DNA from: CAYQVW01 sp964421245
GTDB lineage: Bacteria; Margulisbacteria; WOR-1; XYC2-FULL-46-14
NCBI GenBank assembly: GCA_964421245.1
Contig: CAYQVW010000019.1
Location: 1-27,102, forward strand
Direction: 5' to 3'
Length of the DNA stretch: 27,102 bases
Each line of letters opens with the position of its first letter. The first letter of the stretch is position 1. Positions 21,045 to 27,102 of the stretch are shown here, piece by piece. The position numbers and the translations under genes were made by a program. The notes beneath the pieces were generated by a model, which did not search any database, had not been told where the DNA came from, and saw nothing but the letters and a program-made list of their open reading frames with translations.

Positions 21045-22670
21045 ATGACCATGTCAGGAGTACCAAAAGTACCAACTGGATCGGGTTCTGGGGTGGGAGC
21101 GAGTCAAGCGGGTGGTGGAACATTTAGAAACAAGCTTCTTGGAACACATTTAGGTAGATTTTTTGCTGGCTTTTATGGTGTTTTGCTTGGTTATACTGGA
21201 TCTAGGGCTATTCATTCTCAAGGTAATAATTTTTCAAAAGTTTTTTCTCAACAACCATCATTGCCATCAATTGTCTCTTCGTTCATTTTAGAGCAAGCAA
21301 TCGATTTATGTTCCACAGTATTTGATAGGGGTAGTTTTATTAGAGGGTTAGTAATTGATAGTTCGCCACAAGAACAAGCACAAACAATTTTATCTCTTAG
21401 CTATAGAATGGAGAAAGAGCCCGAGGGAATTGGAGAGATGTGTCGGGCTTTTGTAGAGGCTGATCCGGCAGGTGATGATTCAGTAAAATTGTTATTAGAG
21501 GTTACAAAGGGGATGTCAGCGAAGAATCAGGCAAAGGTTCTTCGGGGTGCTGTTTGTTCGGCCCAGATGAATAAAAGAATTGCTATGTTAAGAGCTTTTG
21601 TGTTGCGAAGGGTATCTTCTGACCGAGGAGAAATACTAAGGCATGTTATGGCGGAGAAAATATTTATTTCTTATGCAGCCAGTGCTAGCTCTTTGAGAAA
21701 AGTGGCTGAAAATAAAAACCCAACTCTTTTGGCAGACACTTTAGTAGGAAGGGAAAGAACAGAAATGGTGAGGATATTGTCTGAAGCATGCATTGGCATG
21801 AAAAGGGATGACCGCAAGGCATTATTGGAAGATGTGATATTTAAATTATTTGGACCAAATGACAGAGTGCCTTTTTTGACTGAGGTTAATGCATACAGAT
21901 CTTCAAGTGTAATAGCGGATGGGGTTAAAGGTCTATTTGGGGAATATTATTATAATTATCCTGGATCTGTTGGCGCGGCATTAAATGACTTAGTAGCTAA
22001 TACTGGTTCAGAACTCTATAATTCTTCTTTAGCGGATTTTGGGAGAGTTTTAAGAGTGTTTATGGGGGAGAAGGAAATTGGTCTTGATGGAAAGGTAGAA
22101 GTTCTACAGGGAGCATTAAAGAGCCTGTCGGTGGATGAGCAAGGAGAAGTAATAAGAACGGCCAGTATTGGAATGTATGGTAACGATATTGTAGCGATTT
22201 TGGAAAAATTAACCGAAAAAATGTCAGTACAAGATCAAGTAACTATTTTTAGGGCGGCTTTGGCATTTTTGCCTGTGGTGGAGCAAGGGGAAATATTAGT
22301 TAAATTTTTTAGTAAGAAGATAACTGTTGATGGGTATTCGGATGATCTTAATTTGTTCCTAGTTGGGGTTATTGCTGATCGACCAGCGATGGTTCAGGTA
22401 TTTTTGTTGGCACAGGCTACATCCTATTTAGCTGATGATTATTCAATAAAAGCTGGAGGTGCTTATCTGCCTACAAGAAGCGATATTGCTGAAATGGTTG
22501 CTAAGGATATCGTTAAGAGCGATGATCTTAGAGATCAGGACTTATTTGTTTCAATGGTTGGTGGAGAAACAAATGCTATTGACTATGGCAGAAGGTATCC
22601 TAGTGGGATTGATCCAGAAAGCACAAAAGAAACCTTCAAAGCTGAATTAAAGAAAGCGCTCTCGAGCTAA
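21045..22670 (+). CDS. lineage-specific all-helical protein with recurring amphipathic motif
   Basis: 541 residues; the ATG follows AAGGAG by about 11 nt. The N-terminus (1-27) is Gly/Ser-rich and low complexity. Residues 38-52 form one moderately hydrophobic helix that could be a membrane anchor. The rest is predicted helical, with a recurring motif [ML]S-x-[DEK]-x-Q-x-x-[IVL][ILF]R-x-A at about 107, 157, 190, 361, 393 and 409, suggestive of a solenoid of degenerate helical repeats. No catalytic signature or known family is seen. It stands alone between mnmA and uvrA. Confidence 0.7.
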   Translation: MTMSGVPKVPTGSGSGVGASQAGGGTFRNKLLGTHLGRFFAGFYGVLLGYTGSRAIHSQGNNFSKVFSQQPSLPSIVSSFILEQAIDLCSTVFDRGSFIRGLVIDSSPQEQAQTILSLSYRMEKEPEGIGEMCRAFVEADPAGDDSVKLLLEVTKGMSAKNQAKVLRGAVCSAQMNKRIAMLRAFVLRRVSSDRGEILRHVMAEKIFISYAASASSLRKVAENKNPTLLADTLVGRERTEMVRILSEACIGMKRDDRKALLEDVIFKLFGPNDRVPFLTEVNAYRSSSVIADGVKGLFGEYYYNYPGSVGAALNDLVANTGSELYNSSLADFGRVLRVFMGEKEIGLDGKVEVLQGALKSLSVDEQGEVIRTASIGMYGNDIVAILEKLTEKMSVQDQVTIFRAALAFLPVVEQGEILVKFFSKKITVDGYSDDLNLFLVGVIADRPAMVQVFLLAQATSYLADDYSIKAGGAYLPTRSDIAEMVAKDIVKSDDLRDQDLFVSMVGGETNAIDYGRRYPSGIDPESTKETFKAELKKALSS

Positions 22671-22695
22671 TATTGTTTAGCTTTCCATCGCATGT

Positions 22696-22701
22696 TAAAA
22701 T
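22696..22701 (+). promoter_or_regulatory. -10 element of uvrA (leaderless type)
   Basis: TAAAAT ends 5 nt before the uvrA GTG start. There is no Shine-Dalgarno; spacing is like that of mnmA. Confidence 0.45.
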
Positions 22702-22706
22702 GATAT

Positions 22707-25535
22707 GTGACCTCCAATAAAATCATAATCAAAGGTGCTCGTGAGCACAATTTAAAAAATATCCATCTTGAACTTCCCAGAGACAAACTAATTGTTTTTA
22801 CCGGTCTTTCGGGTTCTGGAAAGTCTTCTTTGGCTTTTGATACTATTTATGCCGAAGGACAACGGCGTTATGTTGAATCCCTCTCTGCTTATGCTCGACA
22901 ATTCTTAGAACAGATGCAAAAACCGGACATTGATTCGATCGAAGGACTATCTCCTGCAATTTCGATTGATCAAAAGGCTCCTTCGAGAAACCCTAGATCA
23001 ACTGTTGGAACGGTAACAGAAATTTATGATTACTTGCGACTTCTCTTTGCTCACGTTGGAATCCCTCATTGTCCAGATTGTGGGAGAAGGATAGAGAAAC
23101 AGACGGTAGAGCAGATCGTAGATCAGATAGTAAGGACAGGTCGCGACCTGTCCCAACAAAAAATACAAATCCTCTCTCCTCTTGTTCGCGGAAGAAAAGG
23201 GGAATACAAAGATCTTTTATCTGATATTCAAAAAGATGGCTTTGTGCGAATTCGTGTAGACAAAAAGATTTATGAGATTCAAGATGTCCCCAAAATCGAT
23301 AAAAAGAAGAAACACAATATAGAAATTATTGTTGATCGTATTGTTCTAAAAGGTTCAGCTAAAAAAAGGTTGGCTGAGTCGGTTGAAACAGCACTTCGTT
23401 ATGGAAGCGGTTTGGCTCTAGTTGTCTTTGGGGATGGAAAGAAAGCAAAAGAAGAACTTTTCTCAGAGAAATTTTCTTGCCCATATTGTGGTATTAGCCT
23501 GGATGAAATTACTCCCCGTATTTTTTCTTTTAACAGTCCTTATGGAGCGTGTCCAGAATGTTCGGGGCTTGGAAACAAATTAGAGTTTGATCCTGAATTA
23601 GTTATCCCGGATAGGAGCCTCTCTTTAGCGGAGAGGGCAATTGTTCCATGGGGAGAGACCGCCAGCTTTTATATGGTGAAATTAGAAGCACTTGGAGAAA
23701 AGTATGGTTTTGATATGCATACGCCAATAAATAAACTTAGCAAGAAACAGGTTAATGCTATCTTGTACGGTTCTGATGAAGCCTTAAAATTTAAATATCA
23801 GATGCAGAGGGGATATTGGGAACATGAAGGGGAATTTGAAGGAGTAATTAATAATTTAAAACGCCGCTACTTTGAAACAAAATCAGAGAACATGCGTTAT
23901 TATCTTTACCGTTTTATGAATCAGTTCCCTTGTCCAAAGTGTAAGGGAGAGCGATTAAAACCAGAAACATTAGCGGTTACGATTAATGCGCGGTCAATTT
24001 CCGCAGTTACTGCAATGTCGGTGAAAAAACTTTTATCCTTTATTGATGGACTAAAACTGACCGAGAGGGAGCAGTTTATCGCAAAGGGAATTTTAAAAGA
24101 GATCAAAGCTCGTTTAAAGTTTTTAGATAATGTCGGCTTAAATTATTTGAGTTTAGATCGTCAATCAAGCACCTTATCCGGTGGGGAAGCACAACGTACT
24201 CGTTTGGCTACTCAAATAGGATCCGGTTTGGTTGGAGTCTTGTATATTCTTGATGAGCCTTCAATTGGATTACATCAAAAGGATAATCGTCAACTAATTA
24301 AGACATTAAAAAATCTGCGTGATTTGGGAAATACTATTATAGTAGTTGAGCATGATGAAGAGACTATGCGTGAGGCAGATCATTTAGTCGACATTGGTCC
24401 TGGAGCTGGAATTCATGGTGGAAAAATTGTAGAGGCGGGGAGCATTAAAAAGGTCATAGGGAATAGGGGTTCGGTGACAGGGAGATATTTAAGAGGTAAA
24501 GATTGTATTCCTGTTCCAAATAAGCGAAGAGAGGGGAATGGAAATTTAATAGAAGTGAGAGGAGCTAAGCATAATAATTTAAAAAATATAAATGTTAAAT
24601 TTCCACTAGGAAAATTTATTGGTGTAACCGGAGTTTCTGGGTCTGGAAAGAGCTCTCTTGTTAATGATATTCTCTATAATGCTTTAGCTAAGAGGTTTTA
24701 TCGCACAATAGATAAAGAGGGAAAGCACGATAAGATTGTTGGTGCCGAACATATTGATAAGATTATTATTATCGATCAATCGCCAATTGGCAGGACTCCT
24801 CGATCAAATGCAGCAACCTATACTGGTGTTTTTACCCATATTAGGGATCTCTTCTCGATGACTCCGGAAGCAAAGATGCGTGGATATAAGCCGGGACGAT
24901 TTTCTTTTAATGTTAAGGGAGGACGTTGTGAGGCTTGCGGTGGTGATGGATTTAATAAAATAGAGATGCATTTTCTTCCAGATGTTCATGTAATCTGTGA
25001 TGTGTGTAAAGGAAAGAGATATAATCGCGAGACTTTAGAAGTCAGATATAAAGGAAAAAATATATTTGAGGTTTTAGATTCAACAGTTGAAGAAGCTTTG
25101 CATCTTTTTGAAAACATTCCCCAAATTCAGAGAAAGTTGCAAACTTTGCACGATGTCGGTTTGGATTATATTAAATTAGGCCAATCTGCTAAAACTTTAT
25201 CTGGAGGAGAAGCCCAGAGAGTAAAATTAGCAACTGAGCTTTCTTTGAGATCAACTGGTAGAACTCTTTATCTTTTGGATGAGCCGACGACTGGTCTCCA
25301 TTTTGATGATATTAAGAAACTATTAAATGTTTTAAATCGCTTAGTTGATGCTGGAAATACCGTAATAGTAATCGAGCATAATCTTGATGTTATTAAAACA
25401 GTTGATCATATAATTGATTTGGGTCCGGATGGGGGAGATCAAGGTGGTCGTATTATTGCAAAAGGAACCCCTGAAGATATATCAAAAAATTCAAAAAGTT
25501 ATACTGGAAAGTATCTGAAAAAGGTTCTACAATAG
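22707..25535 (+). CDS. uvrA: UvrA, excinuclease ABC subunit A
   Basis: 942 residues (E. coli 940) from a GTG; no ATG is in frame nearby. First ABC module: Walker A GLSGSGKSS (33-41), signature LSGGEAQRTRLA, Walker B YILDEP. Second: GVSGSGKSS, LSGGEAQRVKLA, YLLDEP. Zinc modules include CPDCG (122-126), the CPYCG/CPECSG pair, CPKCKG and CEACGG/CDVCKG. UvrA finds DNA lesions and loads UvrB in nucleotide excision repair. Residues 143-149 (RTGRDLS) are encoded by a perfect 20-bp palindrome in the UvrB-binding domain, where homologues have a short variable loop. The M50 protease gene follows 4 nt after the stop. Confidence 0.97.
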   Translation: MTSNKIIIKGAREHNLKNIHLELPRDKLIVFTGLSGSGKSSLAFDTIYAEGQRRYVESLSAYARQFLEQMQKPDIDSIEGLSPAISIDQKAPSRNPRSTVGTVTEIYDYLRLLFAHVGIPHCPDCGRRIEKQTVEQIVDQIVRTGRDLSQQKIQILSPLVRGRKGEYKDLLSDIQKDGFVRIRVDKKIYEIQDVPKIDKKKKHNIEIIVDRIVLKGSAKKRLAESVETALRYGSGLALVVFGDGKKAKEELFSEKFSCPYCGISLDEITPRIFSFNSPYGACPECSGLGNKLEFDPELVIPDRSLSLAERAIVPWGETASFYMVKLEALGEKYGFDMHTPINKLSKKQVNAILYGSDEALKFKYQMQRGYWEHEGEFEGVINNLKRRYFETKSENMRYYLYRFMNQFPCPKCKGERLKPETLAVTINARSISAVTAMSVKKLLSFIDGLKLTEREQFIAKGILKEIKARLKFLDNVGLNYLSLDRQSSTLSGGEAQRTRLATQIGSGLVGVLYILDEPSIGLHQKDNRQLIKTLKNLRDLGNTIIVVEHDEETMREADHLVDIGPGAGIHGGKIVEAGSIKKVIGNRGSVTGRYLRGKDCIPVPNKRREGNGNLIEVRGAKHNNLKNINVKFPLGKFIGVTGVSGSGKSSLVNDILYNALAKRFYRTIDKEGKHDKIVGAEHIDKIIIIDQSPIGRTPRSNAATYTGVFTHIRDLFSMTPEAKMRGYKPGRFSFNVKGGRCEACGGDGFNKIEMHFLPDVHVICDVCKGKRYNRETLEVRYKGKNIFEVLDSTVEEALHLFENIPQIQRKLQTLHDVGLDYIKLGQSAKTLSGGEAQRVKLATELSLRSTGRTLYLLDEPTTGLHFDDIKKLLNVLNRLVDAGNTVIVIEHNLDVIKTVDHIIDLGPDGGDQGGRIIAKGTPEDISKNSKSYTGKYLKKVLQ
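23134..23153 (+). repeat. perfect 20-bp palindrome inside uvrA
   Basis: GGACAGGTCGCGACCTGTCC equals its own reverse complement. It is GC-rich in an AT-rich gene and in frame, encoding R-T-G-R-D-L-S. It fits as a small palindromic insert in a surface loop. Confidence 0.8.
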
Positions 25536-25539
25536 AAGC

Positions 25540-26118
25540 ATGCCAGGACTTGAGTTTTTTCTAATATTTATTCCAATACTTCTTGTCTGTATTACTATTC
25601 ATGAATATGCACATGCCAAGGTGGCAGATATTCTCGGTGATCCAACTGCTCGTTATGCTGGCAGACTTACCTTAAACCCAATTAAACATATCGATCCAAT
25701 TGGTTTAATTGCTTTAATTGTTGTAAGAATTGGATGGGCCAAGCCGGTACCGGTTAATCCCTATAATTTCAAACATCCTGAAAAGGGGATGATGCTAGTC
25801 GGATTAGCAGGTCCTGGGGCAAACTTTTTCTTAGCTTGGACGCTAGCAATAATTTTAAAGACAATCCCTTTAAATAGTTATTTTTGGATTAATATTTTGC
25901 AATCAACTATTTGGGTAAATTTGGCTCTGATGGTCTTTAATCTTATTCCGATTCCACCGTTAGATGGATCGCACATTTTTTCAAGGTTTATCCCAGCTCA
26001 TGTAGACGAGATGCTCAGGCAGTACAGTTACTTCATATTACTTGGGATATTGTTTTTTCCTGTGACCAATACGATCTTGTTTTCAGTAATAGGTTTCTTT
26101 TTTGATCTCTTGGTGTGA
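25540..26118 (+). CDS. site-2 protease family M50 membrane metalloprotease (YwhC type)
   Basis: 192 residues with four to five hydrophobic segments. The zinc site is H21-E22-x-x-H25 (HEYAH) in the first helix, with the third ligand D142 in IPPLDGSH. NPIKHIDPIG and GPGANFFLAW are typical of the short M50 subgroup without a PDZ domain. Such proteases cleave substrates within the membrane; the target is unknown. It starts 4 nt after the uvrA stop and is probably in the same transcript, though with no functional tie to repair. Confidence 0.9.
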   Translation: MPGLEFFLIFIPILLVCITIHEYAHAKVADILGDPTARYAGRLTLNPIKHIDPIGLIALIVVRIGWAKPVPVNPYNFKHPEKGMMLVGLAGPGANFFLAWTLAIILKTIPLNSYFWINILQSTIWVNLALMVFNLIPIPPLDGSHIFSRFIPAHVDEMLRQYSYFILLGILFFPVTNTILFSVIGFFFDLLV

Positions 26119-26345
26119 GTGCTTTGAGTCTCGAATTTTTATCTCGAATCAGCATTCTCCAATGTATCCGAATAGGAGGGTCCCAAATTTGCTTCTCGAA
26201 TTCTCGAAAGAATTCCCGAACCTATTCGAGTAGAGATTCGGGGATTTGAGATAAGTATTCGATTATAGAGTTTGGGTTCATTTGGGACAGTAAATTTGGG
26301 ATAAAATTAGGGATTATAAAATTAGCGAGGTCCAAAAAGCAAAAA
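26119..26345. repeat. repeat-rich intergenic region
   Basis: No reading frame of note. It holds many TCGAAT/ATTCGA-type words, the palindromic pair GAATTC-TCGAAA-GAATTC (about 26198-26215), a 9-bp inverted pair GTCCCAAAT/ATTTGGGAC (about 26180 and 26280), CGAATAGG/CCTATTCG, and direct AAATTTGGGAT/AATTAGGGATT units. The interlocking arms could form an extended or alternative RNA structure, or they may be piled-up dispersed repeats. Confidence 0.5.
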
Positions 26346-26370
26346 AGCCCGAACAGGCTCGGGCTCTTTA
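26341..26370 (+). terminator. bidirectional intrinsic terminator
   Basis: AGCCCGA (26346-26352) pairs with TCGGGCT (26359-26365) around ACAGGC. The plus-strand tail (CTTTA) is modest. The minus-strand tail (six T, then GC and five T) is strong, so it stops minus-strand transcripts well and probably ends the uvrA-M50 operon too. Confidence 0.7.
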
Positions 26371-26422
26371 GCAACCAAATAAAAGGTGGGATCTAGTCCC
26401 TTCTATATATATATCGTCAAAT

Positions 26423-27037
26423 ATGATGAGAAATTTCACTCTATTTTTAATTTTGCTGTTTTTGGTGGTTTCACCCACTTTGGCCCAAAATTCGAAGATT
26501 TACCTAAAAGTGCCTTTTTTATGTCAGGCTCCTTATGGAAATTGGAGTCAGCCTTGGCAGGACGCATGTGAGGAGGCAGCGATTATCATGGTGGCGGGCA
26601 ATCCGGAAGGGCAAGAAATACTTAAGATGGTTAAATTCCAAAAAGAAAAATATGGTGGGCATTACGATCTTACCGCAAAACAGATGGCTCAATTAGTTAA
26701 AGATTATTATGGGATTAAAAATGTTGAAGTTAAATACGATATATCAATTCAAGATATAAAAGATGAATTAGATAAAGGAAATCCGGTAATTGTACCTGCA
26801 GCAGGAAGAATGCTGCCTAATCCTTTTTATACTCCACCCGGACCGGTTTATCATGCTTTAGTTATTATTGGATACAACGATATGACAGGGGAGTTTGTTA
26901 CAAATGATCCTGGAACCAGACGAGGAAAGAATTTTCGATATAAATATGATGTTTTATATGATGCTATCCATGATTGGACCGGATCTAAGGCATCGATTCA
27001 AAGCGGCAGAAAAGTCATAATTAGTGTGAAATTTTAG
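26423..27037 (+). CDS. exported C39-like (peptidase_C39_2) papain-fold protein
   Basis: 204 residues; the signal peptide ends about T-L-A-Q (residues 19-22). The catalytic set is Cys49 in WQDACEEAA, His144 in PVYHALVIIGY and Asp162 in TNDPGT, with a VPFLCQAPYGNW oxyanion-side motif at about 30-41, matching the C39_2 family. It is probably a secreted cysteine peptidase or amidase; the substrate is unknown. No Shine-Dalgarno is present; an alternating TATATA tract ends 7-12 nt before the ATG. A second ATG follows directly and could also serve. Confidence 0.85.
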   Translation: MMRNFTLFLILLFLVVSPTLAQNSKIYLKVPFLCQAPYGNWSQPWQDACEEAAIIMVAGNPEGQEILKMVKFQKEKYGGHYDLTAKQMAQLVKDYYGIKNVEVKYDISIQDIKDELDKGNPVIVPAAGRMLPNPFYTPPGPVYHALVIIGYNDMTGEFVTNDPGTRRGKNFRYKYDVLYDAIHDWTGSKASIQSGRKVIISVKF

Positions 27038-27053
27038 CCTATTTTTAACGCCT

Positions 27054-27102
27054 ATGAAAGCAATAGTCAACCTTTTTGGAAACCAGCGACTAAACGTCGC
27101 GG
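27054..27102 (+). CDS. possible start of a further gene (partial, runs off right edge)
   Basis: An ATG 16 nt after the previous stop opens 16 codons to the window edge. There is no ribosome binding site. The visible peptide is too short to identify. Its last codons lie in a GCGAC-TAAAC-GTCGC hairpin. Confidence 0.3.
   Translation, partial: MKAIVNLFGNQRLNVA
27086..27100 (+). repeat. palindrome GCGAC-TAAAC-GTCGC at the right edge
   Basis: Five-base GC arms around TAAAC, flanked by CC and GG; the hairpin may extend past the window. It is similar in style to the palindrome inside uvrA. Confidence 0.5.

Noticed and set aside
1..27102. CRISPR array
   Set aside because: No set of equal-length direct repeats with unique spacers was seen; the repeats present are inverted, tandem or dispersed singletons.

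Overview
The window is an AT-rich bacterial chromosome segment that reads like a metagenome-assembled genome of a little-studied lineage. It is densely packed: convergent genes end within 1-27 bp of each other or overlap by 17 bp. It uses the standard bacterial code, with TGA, TAA and TAG all serving as stops. Gene content is that of a free-standing bacterium: folate, NAD, methionine, t6A, lysidine and 2-thiouridine synthesis, UvrA, and two-component signalling. Combined with a short MetH and several lineage-specific proteins, this would fit a candidate phylum such as WOR-1/Saganbacteria or a relative. That placement is a guess, not something the sequence proves.

Layout. (1) 1-3300 is an integrated mobile island. 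Its ends are a perfect 121-bp inverted repeat (48-168 and 3094-3214), and the right copy abuts the 3' end of a tRNA-Tyr gene. It carries a T-rich SLOG/DprA-like gene, a 58-residue Cys-rich protein, a XRE repressor and a large serine recombinase. The left end is a decayed inverted copy of the 3' end of a recombinase gene. (2) 3399-6188 is an operon of a small exported HMA-like protein, a 7TM-GAF sensor histidine kinase and a TlpA-like protein that lacks the first active-site Cys. (3) 6216-8633 is a short B12-dependent methionine synthase, divergent from an exported GH8 glycosidase that has a carbohydrate-binding-like domain inserted in its barrel. (4) 10690-11689 is tsaB-rimI, divergent from an unassigned methyltransferase. 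(5) 16554 down to 12526 is one minus-strand run: tRNA-Met, small membrane protein, tilS, folP, folK, tsaE. (6) 16650-17810 holds three tandem single-domain response regulators, divergent from the tRNA-Met operon. (7) 17834-22670 holds nadA and mnmA on the minus strand, interleaved with two plus-strand lineage-specific proteins, one a coiled coil with 28-residue repeats and the other all-helical. (8) 22707-27037 is uvrA, an M50 protease, a repeat-rich intergenic region with a terminator, and an exported C39-like peptidase. A new ORF may begin at the right edge.

Three cross-cutting patterns stand out. First, short dispersed DNA repeats of several families have entered conserved genes in frame (metH, nadA, mnmA, uvrA, tsaE), and some copies recur inside this window. 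Second, many genes at operon heads have no Shine-Dalgarno sequence but a -10-like hexamer 5-10 nt before the start codon, which suggests leaderless mRNAs; the mobile and lineage-specific genes instead have strong Shine-Dalgarno sites. Third, several divergent gene pairs share symmetrical promoter elements.
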